A stretch of DNA of 64,000 nt from Chitinophaga sp. S165 (GTDB taxonomy: Bacteria > Bacteroidota > Bacteroidia > Chitinophagales > Chitinophagaceae): the NCBI RefSeq assembly GCF_003182155.1, contig NZ_QGTG01000012.1, forward strand, positions 124,001-188,000, read 5' to 3'. The notes under the pieces were generated by a model that saw only the letters and a list, made by a program, of their open reading frames with translations, searched no databases and was not told the origin of the DNA. Positions 18,092 through 27,023 of this stretch are shown here, piece after piece. Within the stretch, counting starts at the first letter, position 1, and every line of letters begins with the position of its first letter. Both the position numbers and the translations under genes were made by a program.

Positions 18092-18802
18092 TCAACCGGC
18101 GAAACAATAACCACAGTTCTTTTCCTGCGCGCGGCTAATAGCCCATATACCGGATGGAACTATTTGTATGCCCGGCAGCAGTCCTGCTATCCATTCCTTC
18201 TTTACTTCTTCGGCTTCAACTCCCATCTGCTGGGCTACGACAGCGCTGTAAACTGTTAATGCCATGTTGCACACACAGAACATTACGCCGCTTGCCTGTA
18301 ATTCATTGATACCGATGTTAACGTTGCCAACTCCCGGTACTTTAAAATCGCCTTCCTTAGGCTGCCAGAAGGGGTTCCTGGTAGAGGGAGCCTTTGTAAG
18401 CGGATCATCTGCTTTAAATACCTCACCTAACTTATACTTCGCCCAGAGTTCATCTTTCATCGCGTAAGGAATGGCATCATGCCGCAACACCACAACCACA
18501 CCACAATCCTTTTCGGGTACACCTGTCGCCTCATTGGTTAACAGAAATATCTTTGCCCATGCAAAAGGATATATAGCATGCGGGCGGGGCACATCCAATA
18601 CCAGGCGATGTTTTCCCTTGATGCTGTTGATCCAGGCATCGGGATCTTCTCCCCCCGAAGTAGTAGCATCAGCAGAAGCAAGCGCTTCCGCATGTAATGG
18701 TAACGATGCAAATGCAGGCAAACCAAATGCGGTTGCACCCAGCATCATCTTACCCAGGAAGTCACGACGGTTCGTGAACAGTTCTTTGTCTGAATTTTCC
18801 AT
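18092..18802 (-). CDS. Tat-exported DsrE-like protein
   Basis: The 236-residue protein begins with a twin-arginine signal (NRRDFLGKMMLG, arginines at 12-13) followed by a hydrophobic segment, so it should be exported folded. The mature part has a DsrE-like end: ELQASGVMFCVCNMALTVYS with cysteines at 176 and 178, then GIQIVPSGIWAISRAQ, finishing in a cysteine-containing NCGYCFAG. DsrE-fold proteins often carry sulfur on cysteine. It is the first gene of a unit with the TsdA-like cytochrome 17 bases downstream. The natural reading is a periplasmic sulfur-handling partner (inference). Confidence 0.7.
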   Translation of the reverse strand: MENSDKELFTNRRDFLGKMMLGATAFGLPAFASLPLHAEALASADATTSGGEDPDAWINSIKGKHRLVLDVPRPHAIYPFAWAKIFLLTNEATGVPEKDCGVVVVLRHDAIPYAMKDELWAKYKLGEVFKADDPLTKAPSTRNPFWQPKEGDFKVPGVGNVNIGINELQASGVMFCVCNMALTVYSAVVAQQMGVEAEEVKKEWIAGLLPGIQIVPSGIWAISRAQEKNCGYCFAG

Positions 18803-19111
18803 ATGGTCAGTATTTAGATATTGTCGTGTTGTGGCATACCAATACCTCGCTGTTTGGGGAACAGATTATATCGGTTTTTCTGAAATAGGCCGGTTACATG
18901 TGAAGTGTAGGATCGATGTGATTAGCAGAACAAAAATAGGGAACTTTGATTAAAGTATCAATATTTTCACCAATTGAAAAAACAATCTATCTGTTTCAGT
19001 ATTACTATCTTATGTAACATTACGCCGATCAATCATACATACGGAAACAGCACGATATATTGATCGGTTTTGGTAACAGCGTATAACCAATACAGGGAGT
19101 ATCAAAAAAAA
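18803..19111. other. intergenic region upstream of the DsrE-tsdA unit
   Basis: About 300 bases carrying the promoter for the minus-strand DsrE-tsdA unit and the region downstream of the fucosidase terminator. No gene, repeat or clear promoter box is seen. Confidence 0.5.
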
Positions 19112-19149
19112 ATCCGCCGGACTGTATATACTCATACAGTCCGGCGGAT
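19103..19149 (-). terminator. terminator of the alpha-L-fucosidase gene
   Basis: ATCCGCCGGACTGTAT (19112-19127) and its exact inverse (19134-19149) form a 16-bp stem with a 6-nt loop. On the minus strand it is followed by nine T. It lies 13 bases past the stop codon. Confidence 0.95.
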
Positions 19150-19162
19150 GAATATTCACTTT

Positions 19163-20506
19163 CTATTTAGCGCCGTCGATAGTACTCTGTTTATAATTTG
19201 CACTTACCGGACGGTATTTCACGTTTTCAATCTTTATCACCACAGGGTTCGGCCATTTCCTGTCGGTATAGAAGCGTTGTCCGTTCACAGCACTGATCAG
19301 CAGTCCCACTGGCGTTGACTGCGAATAGATCCCCGCGTCAAATCCTTCCTTATACTCGACCAGTTCACTGGCATATCCCAGGATGGACACTTTAGTTTTC
19401 GGCGTGCCTTCCAGTGAACGGATCACCAGGTCTTTCCTTTCTCCATATTTCCAGTCTTTCCCGCCGGGTACAAATGCGTATACAGTACTGGTATCCGTTC
19501 CCCGGGTGAACCATATGTTTCCCTCCCGTGCAATATTCCAGGGTCTTACTCCCTGTACCGACTCTCCGTTTGCCAGGTTCCAGAGCGCCAGTTCACGCAG
19601 CAGCGCTTCCTGTTCTATCTGGATCTCGCCATCAGGTTTAGGCCCCACGTTCAGTAACAGATTTCCTCCTTTGGCGCGGGTTTCGATCAACATATTGATC
19701 ATTTCCGTTCCCGACTTCTGCGGGTCATTGGTAGGCTTGTATTGCCAGTCCGTACCCATAGTAAAGCAAGCCTCCCAGGGTCCCGGCATTATCGCATCAG
19801 GCAGTTCCTGTTCAGGGGTGTGCATTTGTCCGCGGGTCACTACAATATCCGGCTGTAGCTCCCAGGCATATTCCTTCAATCCTTCGGCCGGTCCATCAAA
19901 GAAAATAAAGTCGATCTTACCATAGTTGGTCAGCAATTCCTTTAACTGCGACTTATCATAAGCCATCAGTCCGGGGTTCTTTTCAGGGAAATGTTGTGGT
20001 AACTGCATTCTGCCAATAGGCACCTTATGTTTGTAGAGATAATAGAAATCTTCCGGAGAAAAATAGACGCCTATAGCAATACCCTGCTTACGGAAAGCAT
20101 CGAAAATAGCACGGGTAGCATCCTTTTTGAAGGGAGTATTCATGATGTTGAAAGGCGTCGTCTTGGTATCCCACATACAAAATCCCGCGTGATGTTTGGC
20201 AGTGAAGACGATATATTTCATCCCGGCCAGTTTAGCGAGCACCGCCCAATCGTCCGGATTGAACTTATGGGGATTAAATGTTTTGGGCAATTCGGTAGTA
20301 AAACGTTCCAGGTAATCGTCTGAAGCACCAGCCATAGAGTGGCTGATCACCGCCCCAACCTGTACATCTACGCTCCAGTGAATAAACATTCCCAGGCCCA
20401 GGTCCATAAACCATTTTTCTTTCGCGGGATCATTGGCCGTTTTTTGTGCGTTCGCATTGATACACATGACAAGGCAGCAAACTGCCGGTAAAATTCGTCT
20501 CAACAT
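19163..20506 (-). CDS. alpha-L-fucosidase (GH29)
   Basis: The 447-residue protein has a signal peptide (cleavage after CINANA) and the GH29 TIM-barrel sequence: GLGMFIHWSVDV near the start, YIVFTAKHHAGFCMWDTK around residues 98-115, and IDFIFFDGPAEG with the expected nucleophile at D204. LLLNVGPKPDGEI is another family hallmark. It removes terminal alpha-L-fucose from glycans in the periplasm or outside the cell. A small C-terminal domain of about 100 residues follows the barrel. Single gene with a strong terminator; no Sus-type transport genes are beside it. Confidence 0.9.
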   Translation of the reverse strand: MLRRILPAVCCLVMCINANAQKTANDPAKEKWFMDLGLGMFIHWSVDVQVGAVISHSMAGASDDYLERFTTELPKTFNPHKFNPDDWAVLAKLAGMKYIVFTAKHHAGFCMWDTKTTPFNIMNTPFKKDATRAIFDAFRKQGIAIGVYFSPEDFYYLYKHKVPIGRMQLPQHFPEKNPGLMAYDKSQLKELLTNYGKIDFIFFDGPAEGLKEYAWELQPDIVVTRGQMHTPEQELPDAIMPGPWEACFTMGTDWQYKPTNDPQKSGTEMINMLIETRAKGGNLLLNVGPKPDGEIQIEQEALLRELALWNLANGESVQGVRPWNIAREGNIWFTRGTDTSTVYAFVPGGKDWKYGERKDLVIRSLEGTPKTKVSILGYASELVEYKEGFDAGIYSQSTPVGLLISAVNGQRFYTDRKWPNPVVIKIENVKYRPVSANYKQSTIDGAK

Positions 20507-20653
20507 ATTTCGTTCACTTTTGCATGAATGCTAATAATACACAGAAATACCAGCAAATACAAGCAAATTCGGGTGTGCGGATGGGGGTTGTGACAGGGAT
20601 GTCCGTTACCTATATAGCTGGAAGGATTTTAGTGCATATACAACTAAAATACA

Positions 20654-20686
20654 TTGCTTTATATTAATTTTTAATTTGTATTTTTG
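20654..20686 (+). promoter_or_regulatory. possible promoter of the acyltransferase-desaturase pair
   Basis: TTG at 20654-20656 and TATTTTTG at 20679-20686 (22-base spacer) fit the Bacteroidota pattern TTG and TAnnTTTG. The ATG follows 6 bases later, so the transcript would be nearly leaderless if this box is used. The AT-rich context makes chance matches likely. Confidence 0.3.
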
Positions 20687-20691
20687 GGCCA

Positions 20692-21597
20692 ATGCTGACT
20701 TATTATATCGTATTACCGTTTATCTATCTTATATCCCTATTACCGTTCCCGTTATTTTACGGTGTCTGTGATATAATGTTCCTATTGCTTTACTATGTAA
20801 TCGGTTATCGTAAAAAGGTAGTACTTCAGAACCTGCAAAACGCTTTTCCGGAAAAATCAGCGAAGGAGATCGAACAGATCCGCCGCCATTTTTACCGTTA
20901 TTTCTGCGACCTGCTGCTGGAGACGTTTAAAACGCTGACCATCTCCCGTAAGGCAGCTATCAGACGTTGCAAACTGACACCGGAAGCACAGTCCCTGTTT
21001 GACAAGTTTGCAGCCGAAAACAGAAGCATTATGATCGTAATGGGTCATTATGGCAACTGGGAATGGGCAGGTAACACATTTAGCCTGCAGGGCAAACATC
21101 ATCTCTACGTGGTATACCATCCACTCAGCAATAAATACTTCAATGGGCTGATGTACCGCATGCGTACCCGTTTTGGTACAGGTCTTATCAGCATGAAAGA
21201 TACCTTCCGTGATATGGTCGCCCATAAAAATGAGCTGGATGCAACAGCATTCATAGCCGATCAGACTCCGGCACCTAATAGCGCCTATTGGACCAACTTC
21301 CTTAACCAGGATACGCCGGTTTTCCAGGGAACGGAAAAGATTGCCCGTAAAATGAACTATCCCGTGGTATATGTGCGGGTACAGCGTGTTAAACGTGGAT
21401 ACTATGAAATTTCCGCACGTACCCTATTTGACCAGCCGGCATCCACCAAAGATGGTGAGATCACCACAGCCCATACTAAAGCGCTGGAGCAGGACATCTG
21501 TGCTCAACCTGAAATCTGGTTATGGAGCCACAGAAGATGGAAGCATAAACGTCCGGAACCTGTCAGAGAACCAGCAGCCGAAGCGACCGCCGTCTGA
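20692..21597 (+). CDS. lysophospholipid/lipid A acyltransferase (LpxL/HtrB-like)
   Basis: The 301-residue protein has an N-terminal membrane anchor (residues 4-38), then the HxxxxE acyltransferase motif as GHYGNWEW (H119, E124). FIADQTPAP and IWLWSHRRWKH are typical of LpxL/HtrB relatives. These enzymes transfer an acyl chain to a lipid A precursor or to an ornithine or other lysolipid at the inner membrane. A desaturase gene follows after 44 bases, so the two probably act on membrane lipid acyl chains together. The exact acceptor is not evident. Confidence 0.85.
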   Translation: MLTYYIVLPFIYLISLLPFPLFYGVCDIMFLLLYYVIGYRKKVVLQNLQNAFPEKSAKEIEQIRRHFYRYFCDLLLETFKTLTISRKAAIRRCKLTPEAQSLFDKFAAENRSIMIVMGHYGNWEWAGNTFSLQGKHHLYVVYHPLSNKYFNGLMYRMRTRFGTGLISMKDTFRDMVAHKNELDATAFIADQTPAPNSAYWTNFLNQDTPVFQGTEKIARKMNYPVVYVRVQRVKRGYYEISARTLFDQPASTKDGEITTAHTKALEQDICAQPEIWLWSHRRWKHKRPEPVREPAAEATAV

Positions 21598-21641
21598 TTA
21601 TCAATACACTATCCAACATAGATTTTTTACTTACAGAACCA

Positions 21642-22652
21642 ATGCTAACCGGAAAACAACTGATCCTTGCCACAAAACCTTTTGCAAAAGAAACCCGTTG
21701 GAAAAGCTGGTATTATACCTTCTCCACTGCGGTTATCCTGGCAGGACTTTTTGCAGGGACCGCCTTTCTTCCCTGGCTACTTTTGCGTATTCTCTGCAGT
21801 ATACTGTCAGGGCTGGTGATCGTCCGTATGTTTGTGATCTACCATGATTATCAGCATCACACCATCCTTTACCAGTCAAAGACTGCAAAAGTACTTTTCA
21901 GCGCCTTCGGCGTCTTTATTCTGGCTCCTGCCAGCATATGGAAACGCTCGCATGACTATCACCATGCGCACAATTCCAAACTGTTTACAGCCAGTATCGG
22001 TTCCTATCCGATCATGACGCAACAGAAATTCCTGGAATCCACTCCCGCTGAGAGGCGCTCTTACCTGGCTGCCCGTCACCCGGTAACCATCCTGTTCGGA
22101 TATTTCAGCATGTTTATGATAGGTATGTGTGTACGCTCATTTAGAAGCAGCCCTTCCAGACATCTGGACTCGCTGCTGGCATTAATCCTTCATTTCGTAG
22201 CAGCTACCCTGCTGTTTGTTTATATGGGCTGGCTTAGCCTCGTATTATTGTTGGTCGTGCCGTTTTTCATCGCCTGCGGTATTGGTGCTTACCTCTTTTA
22301 CGCACAACACAACTTCCCCGGAGTGACCTTCAGGGACAAAGAAGGCTGGTGTCATGACAATGCCGCTATGGCTTCCTCAAGTTATATGAAAACGAACGCT
22401 TTCTGGAATTGGGTGACCGGTAATATCGGCTATCACCATATTCACCACCTGAACTCCCGTATACCATTTTACCGCCTGCCCGAAACAATGGCGGCAATTC
22501 CTGAATTACAGCAGGCTAAAACAACGTCCTTTTCTCCGAAAGCGATCGCTGCCTGTCTGAAATTGAAAATATGGAGTCCGGAAGCAAATAAAATGATCAC
22601 TATCAAGCAATTACAGACGCTTTCTGTGCCAACACGCGCAATGGCAGTTTGA
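21642..22652 (+). CDS. membrane fatty acid desaturase
   Basis: The 336-residue protein shows the three histidine boxes of membrane di-iron desaturases: HDYQHH (68-73), HDYHHAHNS (104 onward) and YHHIHHLNSRIP (H265, H266, H268, H269). Around four transmembrane helices separate them. It introduces a double bond into lipid-linked or CoA/ACP-linked acyl chains, using O2 and reduced ferredoxin-type carriers. It is the second gene after the acyltransferase. Downstream lies a very long palindrome (22723-22828). Confidence 0.9.
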   Translation: MLTGKQLILATKPFAKETRWKSWYYTFSTAVILAGLFAGTAFLPWLLLRILCSILSGLVIVRMFVIYHDYQHHTILYQSKTAKVLFSAFGVFILAPASIWKRSHDYHHAHNSKLFTASIGSYPIMTQQKFLESTPAERRSYLAARHPVTILFGYFSMFMIGMCVRSFRSSPSRHLDSLLALILHFVAATLLFVYMGWLSLVLLLVVPFFIACGIGAYLFYAQHNFPGVTFRDKEGWCHDNAAMASSSYMKTNAFWNWVTGNIGYHHIHHLNSRIPFYRLPETMAAIPELQQAKTTSFSPKAIAACLKLKIWSPEANKMITIKQLQTLSVPTRAMAV

Positions 22653-22722
22653 GCGAGCCACTATACGTAAATAGTAAGCGAGCCGTTCCTTACTGGTATT
22701 TTTCGTTTTGAATAGGTCCAGA

Positions 22723-22828
22723 TACCGCTTATGTACCGCTTAGATACCGCTCATCCTACGTTAATCCTACGTTCATGAACGTAGGATTAACGTAGGATGA
22801 GCGGTATCTAAGCGGTATATAAGCGGTA
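22723..22828. repeat. 106-bp near-perfect palindrome made of 10-11 bp units
   Basis: Two 53-base arms meet without a spacer at 22775/22776; I find one non-Watson-Crick pair (22733 with 22818). Each arm is itself built of short tandem-like units: GATACCGCTTAT, GTACCGCTTA, GATACCGCTC, ATCCTACGTTA, ATCCTACGTTC. It lies 70 bases after the desaturase stop and 178 bases before the next gene. Confidence 0.95.
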
Positions 22829-22966
22829 AAAAACCGGTCAAGCCTTAATACAGAAAAACTTTACAGTTTGTATTCCCTTTCTCACCTACCCTCCCGCACT
22901 TTCTTTTCACGTATAAATACGCTGAAGTCACGTATTTCCTACCTAACCGGTTACCTTTCAGCATCT

Positions 22967-22974
22967 TAACTTTG
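22967..22974 (+). promoter_or_regulatory. possible -7 box of the gingipain-like gene
   Basis: TAACTTTG fits TAnnTTTG and lies 33 bases before the ATG at 23007. No TTG is found at the expected -33 distance, so support is partial. Confidence 0.35.
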
Positions 22975-23006
22975 TTCTCATCGTTAACAACCAAAACAAC
23001 CCCAAA

Positions 23007-24680
23007 ATGTCTAAAGAGAAGAAAAACCAGGTATTGGCGGATGAAAAGCAGGCGCTTGTTGACCTGCAACATATCCGCACACAAGTCGTACAGGACAGGA
23101 CCATCTTCAACCTCGAAGCCGTGGGCCGTAACTATAAACTCGGACAAGCCTATAAGAGCGTCCGTAACCTGAAACTGACTGACAAAGAAAATATACAACT
23201 GCAAACCTATAGCGACTACCTGCTACGTTATAAGAAGTTCCTGGACCTGACACCATTGATAGAAGAAAAGCCCCGGCCTTCTTTCCCTGCCGGAGAAAGC
23301 TATCTGAACACCTATAACAGGCTCCGGTTTACCCGTGGAAAGGTATTGGTGATGGTACATGCAGATATCTATATACAGGTGAAAGACCGTATTGACCGTT
23401 ATGTACTTGACCTCGGCCGGGACGGATTCTGGGCTACCATTCACGTAGTAAAAGGTGGCAAACCTGCCTACATCCGGAATTACATCCGTGACAAAGCGCC
23501 AGCAGGCGTCGTAATGGTAGGCGCTATTCCTGTGGCCTGGTTTGAAATGGACGACGATTTTTACGGCGCGCATTCCGAATTCCCCTGCGATCTGTTTTAT
23601 ATGGATACCAATGGTACCTGGACAGACGCTGATGGCGATGGTAAATACAATGCCGTAAGTGGCGATGTTACACCCGAAATATGGGTAGGACGCATCTGGA
23701 CGCCAACGTCAGGTGGCAATGATGTAGCCCTGATCAATAATTACTTTGACCGTAATCATTTGTTCCGTATTGGCTCACTGGGTCATTCCCGTTCAGCGCT
23801 GGCATATGTGGAAGATGACTGGACTGGTTTTGACGATTGTGAGATGGACCTGATGACCCCTTCTGCCTATATCACCAAATACACCAACCCTGACATTACG
23901 GATGCTGACCTGTATAAAACAGAAATTAACAGGACCCGCTCCTTCGTGCAATTATGTTCACATTCATCTCCTCACGTACACTCTTTCCGTGTTCCGGCAG
24001 AAGGTACTACAGAATGGATCGACAGGTCCTATTTCAGAGATGAACGTTGTCCAAACGCTAATTTCTTTAATCTGTTCTGTTGCAGTACGGCACGTTTTAC
24101 AGAGAACGACTATCTCGGCGGCTGGTATATTTTTGACAAGACAGGTGGAGAAACCAATATGGGATTAACTGTTGTGGGCAGTACTAAAACGGGTTCCATG
24201 CTTTTCTTTGCAGACTTTTACGAGCCTATTGGCAAAGGTAGCTGTATAGGTACGGCGCTGACAGAATGGTGGCAGGCCCGTGGCGCAGATCATGACCTGG
24301 GAGAAAGACAATGGTTCTACGGCATGAGTATATTGGGAGATCCTACATTGACCTGGTGGAAAGGTGCGGTACCAAGATTACAGGAACCAGTTAACGGATC
24401 AGTATTCAATCACTATCCACGGTCAATGACCTTCCGCTGGGCGCCGGTGAATATACCCGGAGTTACCTATTCTCTGGAAGTAGATGCCTTTGGCGCAGTC
24501 AATGCCGGTCAGTGGGCAGCACAATCTTTCCGCAGTTTCGGCGTATACCACAACATTACAGGAACTACTTTTAATCACAATTTCGTTGGCGCACAACCCG
24601 GACGCTGGCGCGTAAGAGCAAAAGTGGGCGACCGCTATTGCTCCTGGTCCGAATGGTCCTATTTCCGATTCACCATCTGA
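23007..24680 (+). CDS. gingipain-like (C25, clan CD) cysteine protease homologue without signal peptide
   Basis: The 557-residue protein has a helical N-terminal 90 residues, then a caspase/gingipain-like region. GKVLVMVHADIYIQ, VVMVGAIPVAWF and PEIWVGRIW resemble the alternating strands of C25 enzymes. FVQLCSHSSPHVHSF (H319, H323, H325) offers the catalytic His, and FFNLFCCSTARFTE (C358, C359) the catalytic Cys about 40 residues later. GMSILGDPTLTWW is the usual end of the catalytic region. An immunoglobulin/FN3-like domain (about 455-557) follows. Typical C25 proteases are secreted by T9SS, but this one has neither a signal peptide nor a sorting tail, so it may act in the cytoplasm or leave by another route. 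Activity is inferred. Confidence 0.7.
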   Translation: MSKEKKNQVLADEKQALVDLQHIRTQVVQDRTIFNLEAVGRNYKLGQAYKSVRNLKLTDKENIQLQTYSDYLLRYKKFLDLTPLIEEKPRPSFPAGESYLNTYNRLRFTRGKVLVMVHADIYIQVKDRIDRYVLDLGRDGFWATIHVVKGGKPAYIRNYIRDKAPAGVVMVGAIPVAWFEMDDDFYGAHSEFPCDLFYMDTNGTWTDADGDGKYNAVSGDVTPEIWVGRIWTPTSGGNDVALINNYFDRNHLFRIGSLGHSRSALAYVEDDWTGFDDCEMDLMTPSAYITKYTNPDITDADLYKTEINRTRSFVQLCSHSSPHVHSFRVPAEGTTEWIDRSYFRDERCPNANFFNLFCCSTARFTENDYLGGWYIFDKTGGETNMGLTVVGSTKTGSMLFFADFYEPIGKGSCIGTALTEWWQARGADHDLGERQWFYGMSILGDPTLTWWKGAVPRLQEPVNGSVFNHYPRSMTFRWAPVNIPGVTYSLEVDAFGAVNAGQWAAQSFRSFGVYHNITGTTFNHNFVGAQPGRWRVRAKVGDRYCSWSEWSYFRFTI

Positions 24681-24708
24681 TAATCACCACAAAGCAGGCA
24701 AATGCCGG

Positions 24709-24741
24709 TTGGCCGTTCCTAAAAGGGACGGTCAATCTTTT
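24709..24741 (+). terminator. terminator of the gingipain-like gene
   Basis: TTGGCCGTTCC (24709-24719) pairs with GGGACGGTCAA (24725-24735) with two G-U pairs and a 5-nt loop, followed by TCTTTT. It lies between convergent genes. Confidence 0.65.
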
Positions 24742-25909
24742 AATAATCGCCAGAAGCACCACCGCCGCCACCTGAACCACCACCAAACTGCATTTGGTCA
24801 GGGCGTGGTGTAGCAGCATGGCTCATGGTTTGTGCTATTATCAGCGATTCTATCTGTATTGCTTCTATTGCATGCCTTTCGTCTGATGATGCTGCAGTAA
24901 AACCGTGACGAGGTTCCTTCAGATAACGGATCAATCCATAAGCAATGCCGAGCATCACCATACCGCCCAGCGTCATTGCTACTTCTATCGGCGCTACACT
25001 ATGATAATAACGGATAGTATACACCATAGCGGCAATCAGCAACAGGCCTACACAAATCAGTATCCTGTCTTTTTTCCGGATACCTGCGTAAATATATACC
25101 AGTGGCAATGCCACTGTCAGTATCCAGAAGATCCATCCTCCGGGAATACTTTGTCCGGATTGCAGGTCCAGATTGAACATTTCAATACTTACTTCCCTCA
25201 CCACGAAATAATTCCCTCCCAGGTACAGGGTGATCAATGCACAGACCTGCAACATCTCCAAACATCTTTTATAATGCCGGTAGGTATGTATTCTTGTCAG
25301 TATCACTGATTGAAAATATACACCCGCTGAAGTTATGATCACCATAAACGGAGTGACTACCCTTGTCATACCACCACCACTTTCACAGAGGGAAAAGACC
25401 AGTCCGAGCAGGGACAAATGAGCAATGATGATCATGCTGACATCTGCGAAGCGTAATACAAAGAAGATGGATAAGATCAGTGTTACAAAACACCATACCC
25501 AGCCGGGGGCATCAAGGTCTGTCGCCACTCCCAGTCCGGAAAGTATGCCGATACCTGCGGCCCACAACAGGGCAGCATCTGCTCCTGATTTATAATGCTT
25601 TTTGTCACGTACCATGAATTCCGCTAAAGCATAAGCGCCAGCGCCAAAAATGAAACATAATACGCCCATGGCGGCCTCTCCTCCCGCGTTGAACATTAAT
25701 GCAAAGAGCCCGAAAGAAAACATCAGGATAATGATCGTTAGAATAAAAATGCCAATACGCATATAGGGATTAGGCATATAGAGATCTACCGGATAGGCAG
25801 CTTTGATAGCCTGGTATTCCTCGGGTGTGACACAGTTTGTCTCCCTTGCCTTCTCAGCCTGCTCCTGTACATGCAGGTTATCCAATGTCTTACTGTTATA
25901 TGCGATCAT
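24740..25909 (-). CDS. polytopic membrane protein with glycine-rich tail
   Basis: The 389-residue protein starts with a soluble stretch of about 45 residues, then has roughly ten membrane segments between residues 50 and 325. It ends in a cytoplasmic tail finishing FGGGSGGGGGASGDY. Its start codon overlaps the stop of the DUF2157 gene by the ATGA pattern (25906-25909), so the two are translationally coupled and probably form one complex. I do not recognise a specific family; glycine-rich tails are common in membrane proteins found beside DUF2157 or TPM-domain genes. Confidence 0.7.
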   Translation of the reverse strand: MIAYNSKTLDNLHVQEQAEKARETNCVTPEEYQAIKAAYPVDLYMPNPYMRIGIFILTIIILMFSFGLFALMFNAGGEAAMGVLCFIFGAGAYALAEFMVRDKKHYKSGADAALLWAAGIGILSGLGVATDLDAPGWVWCFVTLILSIFFVLRFADVSMIIIAHLSLLGLVFSLCESGGGMTRVVTPFMVIITSAGVYFQSVILTRIHTYRHYKRCLEMLQVCALITLYLGGNYFVVREVSIEMFNLDLQSGQSIPGGWIFWILTVALPLVYIYAGIRKKDRILICVGLLLIAAMVYTIRYYHSVAPIEVAMTLGGMVMLGIAYGLIRYLKEPRHGFTAASSDERHAIEAIQIESLIIAQTMSHAATPRPDQMQFGGGSGGGGGASGDY

Positions 25910-26883
25910 GCTTTTTTCAGTTTTTTGTTGAGGTTAATCAGTAATAGAATAGCGCCTATTCCAGACACGATGAAATATAACAGGCCAGCATAAATACTGC
26001 CCTCATCACCCGTTTCTATCAACAATCTTACTATCATAAAACTCAGGCCTATGTATGCATATAAAGTAATGATCAATACGAAATAGAATGAGCGCTGTTT
26101 TATAGCATAGTAATAAAAAAATACTACTGCAGCAACAAGCAACAGGAACCATAATCCGTATGGACCATCATAAGCCGTAAACATTCCTGCAAGATTTGCA
26201 ATAAGAAAAATATGCGTCCCGAAATTGCTATAGGTAAATGCATAGTGAGCTTTGAAGTTTGACTTGTAACTCAGCAACGCGGTGCCTATCAGTAAAGCGC
26301 CCAACAATAATCCCGTGTATATCAGCGTATGGCTGGAAAAGTCGTTAGCGCTTAGTAATTGAAGCGGTGTAACCGTTACTCCCATCCAGGCAGCCAGGTT
26401 AGTAATACCCATACTTAATACTCCCAGATGATCAAAGTAGTAAGCCGAGAAAAACAATATCAGCATCGGGATAAAAGTAGCAGCTCCGTATCTGGTACCA
26501 AATACGTTGTACTGCACCTGCAGATAAGTGATAAAGGTGAGCATCAGCAAACATCCCAGCAACAGTATATAATCGAAAAAACCATTGGGAGCCGGTACCT
26601 TCTCCCGGGAGAAAGGTAACTTATGGCGGAAGCTATAATAAAAACAACCGCCACATGCTAATGCTATCGCCGCCAGGATGGCCTGATGACCTATGGTGTC
26701 TATGTTCTTATATATCAGTATTCCCAAGCCACCGCTTAGTAATAAAACGCCCAGGTACAAGATGGTCTTGAGCTCCCAGTGTACAGAGAAAAGCCTGCTG
26801 GCTGTGATGGTGCGTACTTTTTCCGCTGATTCAGCTGAAATAGTCCCCTCTTTTTGAAGTCGTTCAAACAATTCAATATCCAT
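25906..26883 (-). CDS. DUF2157 domain membrane protein
   Basis: A soluble N-terminal segment (LFERLQKEGTISAESAEKV) is followed by a run of about ten transmembrane helices. The first reads TILYLGVLLLSGGLGILIYKN, as is common in DUF2157 proteins. I set the start at 26883 (MDIELFERLQ) because the longer frame to 27027 adds a segment with no family character that would abut the preceding gene. The function of DUF2157 is unknown. It overlaps the next membrane-protein gene by four bases. Confidence 0.75.
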   Translation of the reverse strand: MDIELFERLQKEGTISAESAEKVRTITASRLFSVHWELKTILYLGVLLLSGGLGILIYKNIDTIGHQAILAAIALACGGCFYYSFRHKLPFSREKVPAPNGFFDYILLLGCLLMLTFITYLQVQYNVFGTRYGAATFIPMLILFFSAYYFDHLGVLSMGITNLAAWMGVTVTPLQLLSANDFSSHTLIYTGLLLGALLIGTALLSYKSNFKAHYAFTYSNFGTHIFLIANLAGMFTAYDGPYGLWFLLLVAAVVFFYYYAIKQRSFYFVLIITLYAYIGLSFMIVRLLIETGDEGSIYAGLLYFIVSGIGAILLLINLNKKLKKA

Positions 26884-27023
26884 AACCTTCGAAATGATGC
26901 GAAAAAGTATAACAATAAATTCACATGAACAAGTAGTGATACTAAAATGCCTGTTTTCAGCTACCAAAACCTCCACCGTGATATTTTCTGCAGCAACCAA
27001 CGCGGCCAGCAAACTTTTCTTTA

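Noticed and set aside
22723..22828. Calling the long palindrome an ordinary rho-independent terminator
   Set aside because: Arms of 53 bp without loop or T-run are far outside terminator size, and the arms contain internal repeats.
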